Shown: positions 29,918-43,900 of the stretch, piece after piece | Position numbering within the stretch: position 1 is the first letter of the stretch | Layout: each line of letters begins with the position of its first letter | Made by a program: the position numbers and the translations under genes | Source of the DNA: Apostichopus japonicus | Taxonomy: Eukaryota > Echinodermata > Holothuroidea > Aspidochirotida > Stichopodidae | Length of the DNA stretch: 64,000 nt | Assembly (NCBI RefSeq): GCF_037975245.1 | Contig: NC_092564.1 | Location: 11,195,984 to 11,259,983 of the forward strand | Reading direction: 5' to 3' | Notes under the pieces: generated by a model | Told to the model about the DNA's origin: nothing | The model's input: the letters and a program-made list of their open reading frames with translations, nothing else | Database searches by the model: none

Positions 29918-32900
29918 CTGATGATGATGGCAAAGACAACAGAGAAAGGATAGTGCAAGACCTGAAAAAAGGCAGAACCAAATGTCTGTAACTAATTTCA
30001 GCAGAACAGCCTGCTCACTGTTAACTTCCTTCACTTGTGCATAGAACTAAAAGTGGTCGATGGTAAAAAAGTTAAAACTTGCTTCTAAGTGTATAAGAAG
30101 TTTGACATTGTTCTGTCTATAGCTTTCTATTACCAAATTGTAGATGATGTTAATATATAAATAGATATTGGTTTGGTTATTAGAAATGCCATGTTTTATG
30201 ATGCCTTTGATAAATGAAGCTATTGACAGCCTTAACGAGTTACAGGTTAAAGTAAATACCCGATGAATGTTGCCATACATAGTATATAGTCTCTGTGCTG
30301 GCTGGGTTTTCTCAACAGCTGTATTAAGGTTTTCGAGTTATCATCACATTGATAATGACTTCGATGTTCTTCGTGATGTTAATATCTGTAAGACTAGAAC
30401 CAGATTTTTTGATGGTCCTTAGAAAGTTACCAGTTTTTCTTTCAATGGCAAGTGGGGGTATCTTTGATAAATGTGACTTAATTTGTATAAATTGTGAATA
30501 CTACTTTTTTTTGGCTGCTTGGTATAATAATGTAATATAATATATTGTTGACAATGTCAAAGCAGCTTTGTTTTTAATATGCCTTCACTGATACAATGTT
30601 ATGTTATCAAACGACCGGATACAGCTGAAAGTGAGTAACAGACACACTGATAGATTTGCTTTCATGAGATTAATTTATCATTTAATTAATCATTTACCAT
30701 TAGACGTATTAGTAAATATGACACATCATGATAACAGCGTAAAGTAGCTCATTTTATTTGACTGCAGACTACAGTAGCTCTACTAATACTGGCAAAACCT
30801 ACACCATTCCTAATTTATGATCAATGAGTGACGTGACATTTTGTTATCAGCCGAAGTACCTCTTATTTGACAGACAACTCATTATTACACTTACCTTGCC
30901 ATTGAATCTTCTAGAAGTTGCTTCACATCTTGAAATAATGAGGAATATTGCGATTTATGTTTGCTCTGGAGGTATGTTCTCTGCGGTGAAGAAATGATAT
31001 ATTGAATTTTTCTTTAAGAGAGATTTTTAGCAAATTTACAAATGAAGGCTAAAATGGCAGGGAATAAACACATTAAAACATTATTCAGTGTCATATATAG
31101 CAAAAATTGGTCAAATTGCTGAAGTGCAAAAGATGTTTAGCAGGGTTTTAAGAGACCAAAGTCCGAGCCTTCAGAAATGCTACATTAAATTTGAACACTA
31201 AATTATGTCCCGTTTATTATGTAAATATATGTACTTTGTTGGTAACTACACAGAAGATGCACTTAATTTGTAATTGTAATTTGTAATTTGTGTGTGTGCT
31301 ATTTGATAAGAAATTAAGACAAAACTGCATAAGAAAAGTGTACAAAATGGTGCAATTTTATGTAATCAAGATAGTTATTGTCTGCAACTTTAGCTAAGAG
31401 ATATTTGATGTGCCATAAACCTGTGTTTCATAAAACAACAAAAATGGGAATATATAAATTTTGATCAGCTGCATTCCATTTGTCACTGGGCATTAATTAA
31501 TAATTTCCTAAATCGTTAATATTTGGTTGTAATCGCTATGATGTATACTGTTCATTTTGCATAGCCCAGTTTAAAACGCAAAAGTAAGTAACTTCACTAA
31601 ACATCGCCTTTGAAGACGCTACAGTAGGTCTATTATCTACTCTTTGGTTAGTGACAGCCTTAAAATTTACTTTATATTTAGGACCCTCACCTCACTGCCA
31701 GCACCCTAAATGGAATGACAACCCTTAATTTACCAGCAAAATCTTGACTTAGACAGAAGCATGACTTTACTGACATGACCCAAATTTATTGGTAAGACCC
31801 TGACATCAGTGATAGGACCTTTTAATTTAAATGTGACACTCAACAATTGTATTTGAAGGGGGTGGGACTGGGTGAGGGCATAGACCTCGCCTCAATTGTC
31901 AGTTGGGGGATTTTGAAGGAAGGATTAGACTCCTTCAGGGTGCCGTTCTATCAAGGTTCATGCCCTGACCAAATTCAGTATATAGCGGTTTATCATACTT
32001 GTAACCCCCTCCTTTGCAAACCATTACCACAGGAAGTTTTTTGTAAGAGGTGTAGTGAATCGAATGATTAACTATGCATAACTTAGCGAAGTTAATCACA
32101 GGAAATGAAATGCACAGTTTAGCATCCAACTTGGTGTGAAATGTCTGTATATTTTGGTATCTTGTATTAATTGTTTCTACATATAGGACTGCAGTTTTCA
32201 TATTTTCACACTTTGGTGTAACATTAAAATTGCAAATGAAAAATGTCAAGTATTTTGCACTTAAGTTTTGCACTTAAGTCAAGAAACAGTTCAAACTTGA
32301 ATCTAATTTGTGGTCCATCATGGAATATCGCATTCTATTAAGAAAAGAGGTTTATTTACATTCACTTATCACATTTAAAAAACAAATTAGAAATGCTAAA
32401 TAACGAGACATCGATTGAGCAGTTTGCCTTGATTGTTGAACATGTCTTTGGTTATACAGTATGTGCAAATCGGTCGTCATTTACAAGCATTAAAATTTGA
32501 AATTCACAATATGTTACCGTTGTGTCGTTTATTGTTTTGATGACTCCTAAAAGCTTGTATGACAGGTCATAAACAAGTTCACAAACATGGTATGCTGTCT
32601 TCACCTACATTCATCATGCACGCAAACTTCTACCCTTTCCATATCCGCCATGACAATGATGGTACAGGTCTTACTTAATTGTCAGTTGTCATCACAATAG
32701 AGGACAAGGTGTCAGCGGTGGGGCTGGTACAGGCGGATGTGCCATCAGTTTTGCGAAGACAACCTCAAAAGTGGCTCTTTTCATCATAACAAGGCAGTGA
32801 CCTCTTTTGGTACCAAAAAGTACCCTCTTCTATTTTGTTAATTCAAAGTGCCCTTTCCTTATGGGAAAAGTGCCATTTCGTTGGGAAATTAAGAAGGGGT

Positions 32901-34245
32901 TAATAAGGGTTTGGTGTTGGAAATGACGAACAAGTGTGAATAAAATGTTCTCTGTAGCAAAATTAAAGGTACAGAAAATGTAGAGTCCATGTTGGTAGGT
33001 TTTGAGTTATCTTTGTGGTTTGCCGTCAAATCAAAGGCCCCCTGCCTTCGCAGTTAGTGTGCCCCCCCCCCATCAACCAATGTATACGTCAAAAAGGGCA
33101 TTCTGAGGCATCAATTAAGGTCTCTATATATGTAGCTCTAAATGCAAGGTTGCGCTGATAGAAATACTACGTGTGGGGTTGCAAAGTGGAAGGAGGGTGT
33201 ACAATATACCCTCTTACAGTAGGCCTATTGGTCTTAGTCTTCACCCACTAAAAGCAGAAATCCCTACTAAATCTTCCCTCCCCCGACTCACCGGAAGGTG
33301 GGGACCACCCTCGCCCCACTTTGCTCACACCACTGTCATGTATTTCATTATAAATGCTGCCAAACCATTACGAATCTCGAATCCAATAGCTGTTCATATT
33401 TTTAATAGTTAGGCAACCTAAGCTTGCTTCTGTACTTAATTACCGTATGGTAGGTAGGCCTTTAAATAACCTAGTACTACTATCGTATTTCTTCAAGTTT
33501 GCGTGCTCTTTGCATATGACGCCCGGTACCCTTTAAAAACAACACCTTCAAAATAAGTTTGTTGAAAATTGTTGGCCTGTGGGTTAATAACCATAGCGAT
33601 ACCATTGTTTTTGGTGTGGACCAAAGGTCAACAGAGGTCAAAATGAGACATTGATAACATGATATATTTCTAAATAATTGTGACTTTGACCAAAGCTTAA
33701 ATGCTAATGACATATTGCTATTATATGATTCGCATCATGTTCAGCAGGCTTTGATTGGGTTATAATTGTAACATTTTTAAGTTGAGGTCAAGAGAGATCA
33801 AAATCGGAAAATGAAACATTACTACTACGGGTAGAGTTGGCATACCTTGACATGTGGCTGTGCTATAATGAGTGTAAGATCCTAATTTAAAAACAAAAAT
33901 TAGTTTTATGTGTACATGGTTATTGTGTACCTCATGATAAGTGGGTCGATCACACACTTGTTTCTAAAATGGAACTTACAATTCTCCTGACGAGCAGTAC
34001 GTGCCTTTTTATTTTCCTTTTTTCTACATATACGAGGCTAAATTATCGTTACGCCATGCGTTTCGCTTTTTTTTCTAGATGTTGTAAAAACAAATTAAAA
34101 ACTAGAGATTTGTTCCTGTTATATGTCAACAGAGGGTATCTTGATCAAATGATCCCACTTGGACAAGTCTTTGAGTAAAATAAACGTCCATGTCAGAAGT
34201 ATCGAACGGCTGTATTACAAAGACTAAGTACATTCTACTGGCGCG
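29918..34245. other. BLOC1S6 3' UTR and intergenic sequence
   Basis: The first part is the 3' UTR. Its end is not resolved; an AATAAA lies at 31063-31068 and is one candidate poly(A) signal. The rest is AT-rich with a C11 tract near 33062. Frames at 31847-32071, 33173-33412 and elsewhere show no domains. Confidence 0.4.
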
Positions 34246-34259
34246 GCTGCCTTGGAAAC
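34246..34259 (+). promoter_or_regulatory. Candidate RFX X-box upstream of MNS1
   Basis: GCTGCC-TT-GGAAAC fits the X-box pattern RYYNYY-N(1-3)-RRNRAC at every position. RFX factors bind this site in promoters of ciliary genes, and MNS1 is a ciliary gene. It lies 654 bp before the start codon, which is far for an X-box unless the 5' UTR is long or split. A match could also occur by chance. Confidence 0.5.
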
Positions 34260-34912
34260 AGTCATTGTATACATACAGCAGTACTATGGCTGGAATAACA
34301 TTAGGCTATTACTGCAGTGTGTTTTCCTAGGAAAGTCCATGCCTAGCCTAATATTTAAATTCATATATACAGCTGTGCTTTGGGGTGATATAGGCTTTGC
34401 ATATATTGTTACGGAGTTGATACAGCTGATACATGGACGTTAACGTTAGGTTGTCCTACAACTGTGGGGATTTTATCCATTGGCAAAATATTCCATAAAG
34501 CTTGCATGAAACAGTGTTCTAGCTGCAGCACTAACGTTAGAAATAAGACTTTCTGTGAACTTCATTAGGTCATACTGTGCCCCAACGAGTAACGTTCTAT
34601 CAACCATCATCAATTCTCAGTTATCGGTGTTGCTGTCCAATATTAACGTTAGGCGATAAATTAGGCTAACAGTAGTAACACTTGCCTAGCCTGCTGTTGC
34701 AGAACCGTACTAGGCTACCTCAAAAAGACTAACAGACAATCCATAAAACTTGAGTTTGTTAATCAGTATCATTAACGAGTTTCTTCAAGTAAGCTTTGAC
34801 ACATAACTTAATATTTTAAAGGGCTAACTTCATTGACAGCTGCACGTACCTACGTAAAGAAAACATCAACTGCTCCAGAGTCCACGGTTAATAAAGCCTG
34901 CAGTCTAGCACA

Positions 34913-37900
34913 ATGGTAAGAGAGTACAATTATCAGATAGGCATTCATGGCCATTTTTTCTTCATCTTTTTCTGCCCCAATTTCATGATAAGTGAGGCCA
35001 ATTTATGTGATCCTTGTTTAATGTTAATATAGGATAGGCCTAGGCATAGTGGCAATGATGACCTTCCTGATTTTGCTTAGTGATTTAGTTCTGTCAAGGA
35101 AATGGAAAGAAAACTTGCCCAACTTCGTCCATTTGTTTACCGTGTAGGCTTAATTCTGCCTAAAGGGTGGAATACTACACAAACATTTCTCAAAAAACAA
35201 AATTGATGTTTCCTTGTTTCACTACTCATGGCAGTTTAGCAGGTTTCCATAAAGGCTTCGTAGATTAAAATTGCAATTGAAAAATAGTGGTTACAATTTG
35301 ACTTACCAATAGTACCCTGCAACTATTCCTACACTGTCAATCAGTGCAGCTACATATTTAATAGTGTACACGGGTGGCCATACAAAGTTAGTTCACCACC
35401 ATGCACAAGGCTAGTGGTCAAATATCAGAATTAAAGATTGCGGAGTTGTGCTGAATCATCAGTGCCATTCAGAAATATTTCTGTAGTTGGTTGGAAATTC
35501 ATCCTTCTTCTCATTTTCATTATTGAGTGCTACAAGAACTAGGCAATTTATACAGAAGTTTTGACCAAATGCCTTAGTGTACAGGATTGCGTTTGATTAC
35601 CAAAATATCATCTTGTCATATTGATGTGTACCATAAATGGTCTAATGGTGCGTAACTGTTTGGCCTAATTAGGCATTTCTATGCCAAATAAGCATTTCAT
35701 CAAAGCTGAATTCCCTAGAAATAGGGATTTAAGGTAAATGAATCCAAACAAAAACTATCAGGGTAACCATAATGTTTGAGGGTGTGTATCCAGAATAGTA
35801 GTACACTAAAACACAGCTGTTAAGAAAACAATATCACAAATGTCTAGCCATGAATATCAAATAGCCTCCAAGGCCTGTTTCTTACAAGATGACACTATTT
35901 CACATTAATTTCTCATTGAGTAATAACATTGGTTTGAGATTGCATTCATGAAAACACTTTTGTTTACAAAAAGCATTGAAATTTTATTATCACACATACA
36001 GACCACCGTCAGAAGAAATCTGACTCATGCTCAGCAGGAGCGTCAAATGGCAGAGACTAGAAGAAAAGATGACCTGCGAGATGATCACTTGAAAAGATTA
36101 TCTGAGGAGAAAATTTTTGGAGCAAACATGGCAAGCGAGGAACGAGTTGAAAACAAAAGACACATCCGCAGAATACAACAGGAACAAATGGAGAGGGAGA
36201 TTGAGGACTCTCTGTTGAAGGTAACATTTCTGGAGGATGTGGGATGAGGGGATGTACAAGATGATAATGGGTTGAACTTGACTGTTTGATTTATGACTGT
36301 TTGAAATTTGCAAATTTGAAGAAAATGTCAAAATATCACTTTGCCGGCAAATTTGCAAAATTTCCAACAGTCATAAATCGGAAAATTTCGAAGCAATGCA
36401 GCTAACATTTTCACAGTATGCTTATTTTATGAAACTCTAATCATGCAAGGATGGTAGTTATGTTTGGAGAGGGCTGAACTACAAACTTCTCCAAAATCTG
36501 GTGATTTGACATGGAATGAACCTTTTGTAAGATTACTTAGTGATCATCATGCGCTCAAGCACATTTTGTATGTACACATGATTAGTGGTCAGTTTATTTA
36601 AGTGTTGCATACCCCAAAAAAAAATTACACCAAGAAGTCTTGATGTGATGTACTTGCAAACTGTGCAAAGAAAAAGAATCTCCAGATGCTTCAACTAGTG
36701 TAAATGTCAAATATTTTGTGATCCCTTCTGAAGTGTTTGATTTGATCGCCAGCTTCGGGTTCTCCGATCTCTCTCTACAGGGGCAGCAACAAAGAGCTCA
36801 ACACGAGCAGCAGATGGAGCAAGAAGAGAGAATAGCGAGGGAGATGCAAGAGATGAAGTTAAGTGAACTTCGTGTCGAGAAGATGAAGCAACAAATCAGA
36901 CAGAATAGTCTTGAATTGAGAGAGTTGGAAGCACAGCTGAAAGCAGGTTACATGAACAGAGAACGAGCTGCCCAGATTGCAGAGAAGCAAGCTGCTAAAG
37001 ACGAGAAGACTGTAAGTAGCTGAATATAGATAACCTTTTCTTACAGCACATTAATTTACTACTGAATTTTCTGTAGAGGTTTGTTACATTTTAATACACT
37101 TTTTTTCTTGTCTAGCTTGATAGCTTAAACTTTGCAACATGTACCAAAAGTCTGATAAGGATATATAAAACAGTCTGCCATCTGTGACTATATAGTCATG
37201 TACCAGAGTTGTTCAGTCGACTCCTGATTAAGGACCCTTTCAGCAGCTGCAGGAAGTATTCCATTTCTGTAATAATTTGGCCATTTTGCATCGGCTTTTG
37301 CAATGTAAATACTGGATATATTGTTCGCTGTGTACACGTGGACAATCCTCTTGTCCTCTCGTCTAGCCTTCTTTGCATCATTTTTATCTCAATACATTAC
37401 ATGTATAGAGATATTGTAACAGTAAGTGGGACTCTCTCTTCTCTTAAAAATTTTTCAGCGTCTTCATATAAAGTTCTTTTTCTCTGGAATTTTCAGAGCA
37501 AGCATATATCATATAGGCCAACAAAAGTTACTATTTTTTATTCGAGAATTTTATCTTATTCTATGACTTTTTCACCGATTTATGTCCAAATCGGGCCAAT
37601 TTGGACCGAAATACAGTTTAAACAACCCATTTTTGCACACGCTCCAAAACTTATGTTTTATGAAAGAGAATAGAATAGAATTGTCTGTCAACAGTGGTAT
37701 CGTCTAAGATAGGGTCCTATGTATTATATATTTTATTAACATTTTAAACTTTCGTTTGTTGTTTACAGGTAGGTATTAATAAGAATTTTACTAGCTGTAT
37801 ATGATATTTTGTGGCTTTTATTTGCTTTATTTGATGTTTAAATGAAATAAAATGATTTTTCTTTCTTAAAACAATACTGAGCTGCCGCCCCTACTTTTAG

Positions 37901-40900
37901 TAAAAAGGTCCGTTTTTGATGATTAAGCCCCGCCCCCAAGTCTGTTTTGTAGCAGATTGGCTATGACTCATGGCAGCTACATGTTAGATATACGAAAATG
38001 GCTACCCTCGCGACCAATTGTCTGTACTGTAGTTAGGTACGCCAGGTGTAGTTTATTGCATGCTAATTACATATTATACAAATTCTGTACTGCTGAATTC
38101 TACGTAGGCTAATGCATTTAATTTATATTAGGCCTTCGTTTTTGTAACATTCATTTAAGGATAGTACTGGTGTTCAGGTAGCTTTTCAGAGCAAGGGCCA
38201 TGATAAGTTTGTTTGATTGCCCTTCATGTATTTTGTATAATTACGTATACACATTCTTGTATTTCTGAAGGCTACTTACTGTAGGCCTAGTGCATTTAAA
38301 AAAAATATATATAGGCCTAGGCCCCCTAGGCCTATTAGGCTTTCAGTGATAGCCACATTAGCATTGTACTGGTGTTCAGACAGCTTTTCCTAGGAAAGAC
38401 CAGGGTAAGTTTGTTGATGGGTACGTATAAAAGAGGAGCCGGCCATAGCATCACAACTTTTATAAGACTATAAAAATTGTATAAGGTTATGTTTTATTTA
38501 TAAGGATGTAAGATGTATAAGGTTATAAGAAGTATGTTTAGCTTTCTTTTGAACCTGTAATGTTTGACATCAAATGTATAAAGAATTAAAATAAAATAAC
38601 AAAATGGAGAGGAACTGAGGTGGCTATTAGGGGAGGAGGAGGCCACCCATCACTTGCATATAAATACTTGTAATCTTCTTTTACATTATTTTTTTCCAAG
38701 TCATAAATCCATGAAATCTTCATGTCAGAAAAATTGAGATGGAAAAACGTGGGTTGTTTTGATATCTAGAAGTGGACACAGTTTTGATGGTAGTCACCAC
38801 TACAGTCTACAGTAACATACAGTAGGTCAATAGGCCTAGCTCTCAAGGCAGGCATCAAGAATATGGTCGAGTTGTTTGCCTCTTCTAATTTGGCCGTTGT
38901 AATTGACGTCAAACTATATGACCAAAAAGTCCAAGATGAAGGATACCACATAAAAAACAAGTTCTTAAATATTCTATGACATTACTAAACCTTGCAACGT
39001 CGTTCTTTCGACTAACAGGCAATGAGCGCTAAAGGCAAGACTAGCAGGATAAAGTGTAACCTGCAGAGACTATTCGTGGCAAAGTAGCAAAAATGCAAGT
39101 TATATATTTGTTGTACCATGATTGATATTGATAATTGTAGAGACAGAGCAAAGATTTGAAATTAGGAATCAAAATTAAAACTTCCAGTATTGAGATACTG
39201 CATCATTGATGCTCTTGTTTAATAGTGATGCTAAGAGAAATGTATTTAATTCTATGGTTCTGCCACATATAACTTACGCTGTCCCAGTATGGTATCACTT
39301 TTTATCACAAAAAGACAAACTTAGAATAACAAAGTTTTTGAAGTATATTTCTAAAATTTTGAGTTTAGACTTCAACTCCCTATTAGACACTGTAAATGCG
39401 ACTGCTGGAAATGAGTTCATTCGGAGGGCAAACACAATTAAAGCAGACCAAAACCATCCTCTACATTCTTCATTAAATAGTATGCTAACAAAATCTTGCA
39501 GAAATCTAAAAAATCAACACATCTTGCTAAAATACAGAATACATTTTTTTAGAAACTCATTGATCTATCGTGCTGCAATATGATTCTTTCAATCTAAGCT
39601 TTTGGATGCTTTGATTTAGAGTAATTTTATGAATCTTATATCATCTTAACATCTTATAACATCTTAACATTGTTTATTATTAATATATTTTATGTTTTTA
39701 CTCCTTTCTATAAATATTTAATATTTATACTGGATTGAATAAATTAAATGATATGTTGGTACATTGTTATTTTGCACTCAGGCCAGAGATGCAGAGATTG
39801 CTCAGCGGATAGCAGAGGAGAGTCACAGAGCAGACGAAGAGCAGCAGCGGAAGTTACAAGAGAGATACGAAGAGAGCAGACGGTACCAATCGGAACTTGA
39901 GAAGCAGCTCGAGGAACAGGAGCAGCTCAAACAGGAAGCGTACGAGGAATTCCTCAAGGAGAAGTTAATGATTGATGAGATTGTGAGGAAGATACATGAA
40001 GAGGATGCCAGGTACGTGGTAGCCCGAGTTGATCGACGACTGTATGGAAGGAATTAAAAATAACATTCGGTCCTGCTAGTATTTCAATAACCATTCTTGT
40101 AGTTTGCAAAAATCAATAGTTTGAAAAATAATATTTTTGTTAAGTTTTAAAAAATAGAAGTTTTATCCTTAGTTTGAAAAATAATATTTTTTGATAAGTT
40201 CAACTGTTTAAACAACTGAATGGTAAATACCTCTGAAAGCAACGATGACAGATTAAAAGAATCCTGGTTTTCTAGATCAACTGTTGAACAGGCAAGGTGG
40301 AACCACTCTAAGCACTGACTACAATATTATGAGGTCAGTGTTTTGCTGTAAGCCCCCTTTACACAAAACACAATTAATCATAACAAAAAAAAATACAAAA
40401 TAAAGGAAAGTAACTTAGAGGTACAAACCTAAAGGCAGAATAATCACCATTGTATATAATAGAAGGATGATCCACACAAAGGGAGGAGGTTGAAAAGACA
40501 TGAGGCTTAACAAAAGTACTAGTTGTGTGGAACTGTGTTGGCCTATACGAGAAAGAATACTGGACGCCATTTTGAATCACAAGTCCTTTAAGTCTTTGGA
40601 TGATCTTACTTTTTTGACGTACTCCTTTCCGTTCATCTTGAATTAATGCAAATATTTTACCGTCCTTGGTCCATGCAGTTGTTACTTTAGGGTGGTCTGT
40701 TGTAGATTTCAGTAGTTTGTGATTTTCCTTGGTGAGGTTTGATAACAATCCCGGTTCCTTTTAGCTTTAGTCTATTCCTGATGACTAGGTCCCTTGCTTG
40801 GTAGGATGTAAATTTTTACGATGATAGAGCAGTGCTTGTCGTTGACAGGGGCTTGTCCAATTGTGTGTGATCTGTCGATGTCTTTTTTCTCTATGTTGAC

Positions 40901-43900
40901 TTTTAATTTTGTGTTGGCCAGTGATAGGATTAGGTTTGTAGTGTCCTCATCTGACTAGGAAGTCCAAAGATACGTAGGCAATTCCTCCTAGAGTATTGTT
41001 CCAGGGCAATTTGGTTATTTTGGAGGTCCCGGCATGCTAGTGAAAGTTCTTCCATAGATGATTTTACTTGGAGAAACTCAGCTTCCCTTTTCTCAAGGTT
41101 TTGTTCGAGATCAAAGATTTTTGCCTCCTGTTTTTCCTGTTCTTCCGGTATTTTGGATAATTGCTCTGTCGATGCAGTTTGCCAGCATTGTATCGAAATC
41201 GGAGCTATCGAATAACTCCTTCGATACATCTTTCATGATATCCTTGGCTTCACGTACAGACTTGGGTTTACCGGATTGTCGATTGTGTCTACTTCGTAAC
41301 ATAGTGGAATCGGTACTACCTCTATTAACGTTGGTCGGATGAAAGGCCGTCAAAGTTTGGGTGCAACTGGAAGGGACCAAGTTAAATCAAATAAAGTAAA
41401 AAGAAATTTTATTTTGACAAGAAAAACTCAATTTGAAAAATAATTGGAGAGAGTTATCAGTGAAATAGATGTTGACTTAAATAACATATTAATCGCAGTG
41501 CACTAATGACAGATATAAAGCCGGATTCATTGTTTGGTGTTTGCATGAAGCTAAAAGAACATTCTGTGACACCAATTGTAACGGAGAGACAACAAAACCA
41601 TTGTAATCTAAACTGATTACGATACCTAAATGTTACGTATTTGGCTTTCTATGTGAAAACGATTCCATAGAACAAGTCTGTGAGAAATGGCTGATTGCTA
41701 CTTGCAGTGCAGTAGGGTGCGCGACCTTAACTTTGACATTCTGCCGCATTCCATATCTGTGCTTTTGTGTAAATTATGCTACTATATGACACAGTTGCAT
41801 ATCCAGGAAGATGGGTAGCTCTGTTACTTAAATGAATAATACTGAATCAGAGACAGACCATTATCATTAGCAGTGAATTGATCAAATCATGTTTTTGATC
41901 ATTTGAATGTATGTATTCATGATTTCAGTTTTATATGAAACATTTGCATGAAAAGATAGGAAATAGGAAATATTTTCCAAGCCTCTGATATCTCATGCAA
42001 AGATAATGTTAATCAAATGTGGAAGATATGACAAGGCAACTATAGTCTTTTTTTTTTCATTGTTTTTTTTATAAGTTTTGTTTTGGTTCCATATTATCTG
42101 AAATTGAAAGCATAAATTGTCATAAACTGCAAGTAAGATAATGCACCATTGGTTTGTAAATACTCTTGCTACAGAATCTGATATCCTACATGGGTTTGAG
42201 GATTTCGGCCACTTTGTCATTTTCGTAATTGCCAAAATGCTAGTTTGGTTCTTTGACCTTTGCCACAGAGACAAAGCACAAGTTCAGAAATTTACCTATG
42301 TGTAATACTTTGAGGGATATATTATTAACACTAACTCTGCATACATGTGTGTTAAGTGTAACGTTCATCTAAATGACAAATATAAACCTTTTGAATGTGC
42401 AGCAAATAATAAGCAATTATCCTAAGAGCTATCGGTAAATAACAGTAGCCGGTTATTTGAAAAAGTGATGGTCTTGTTTCGCAGAACAAAAGGAAATTGG
42501 AACTTACTATCAAATATTAATACTGGTCTCATGTAAGTATCTCTTCAGACATGTTTGACACCACAGTTGTTTCTTTTTTAACCTAGGGAGAGAGAGTTGT
42601 ACTACGAAAAACAAGCCGCAACCAAACGTTTCATCGACGAGTCTTCCATCGCACGGGAGGAATGGAAGCTGAGAGAGAAAGCACGTCTGGAGGAGGAGAA
42701 TCACCAGATACTCAAGTTTGCCCAGATGCAACAAGCAAGAGAGGAGGACCGTATGGAGAACCAGAAACTCAAGGAGGAGCTGAAGACTAAAGTACAGCAA
42801 AATGTAAGTCACAGACAGACAGATGGAATTATTTTAATAGCACTTTGCACATCAATTTAATTTTTTTAGATAAAAAACCAAATAAATCACGACATATAGT
42901 TTTGCCAAACCATATGTTGTGATTTATTTGGTTTTGCCCATACTTAAAAAAGCGGCTATGTACATTTTTGTATTTGTTGAGCTTTTCCATGGTATTTTGA
43001 ATAAGATTTCCCCATGTGATACTTGATAAATTATTCCCTCAACCCTTCGAGAGAATAATAATCACTCAAAATCATTTCAATTTGGTGGGAATTTTGTCAC
43101 TTACATTTGACATTTTACCAAAATGTTTACTATAGATAACCTTCATTTGTTTACAGCGGTAACGCTTCATTTGTTTACACTAGTTAATCTTTGTTTGTTT
43201 CCTATGATTAACAAGTCATCTCTCTACGAAGTATTATTGCAAGAATGATAAACTTTTGCCCATGTTTGACGTTTACTGTGTCATGTCTAAGGGAGTAATT
43301 CAGTGTTCAAAATTTCTGAAGCAGTTTTGAAGGTGCACAAATTGGTTTCGTAAATAAAACAATATGCAATATGTATCATTTTACATGCATAGCAACTTAA
43401 GTATTTGCATTGAAATTTTCCAATGCGATACTGGATAGATAATTCCCTGTGTCTTACAAAAACACATTTGATGATATCCTTCTGTGATATCCGATGTCGT
43501 TACATAAATAAATTTGTTTTCAACTCTAGTAAATATTATGCATCGCAGAATTTGAAGTATCTTTCGAAATGACTTGCTATTTCTACTGATAAGTACTATA
43601 TGGCATTCTCTCACAGTATTTTCATGCCGTTGATTATGTGGGTTACATTTGTGATCTATTACTTAATATATTTATTTAATATGTTTGTTTAATATATTTT
43701 TTTATGAATCTTTCAACTCAGCTGACTGAAGATATCAGGAAGAAGCGAGAGTTTGAGGATGAGATGGAGAGAGTGAGGCAAGAGTTGTACTTGGAAGAAC
43801 AAGAGGAAGCTGAGAGGCAGAAGGAAATGGCCGAGATCGAGAGAAGAATTCGACAGAGGCTAGAGTTACAGCAGACGTACCAGCAACAGCTTCAACTCAA

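Noticed and set aside
35948-36001. Upstream in-frame ATG as the MNS1 start
   Set aside because: It ignores a good acceptor at 36000-36001, and the added residues do not resemble MNS1, whereas the spliced ATG gives the expected N terminus.
37209-37673. 154-codon plus-strand frame in MNS1 intron 3
   Set aside because: Composition is that of AT-rich non-coding DNA and no domain is recognised; it lies inside an intron.
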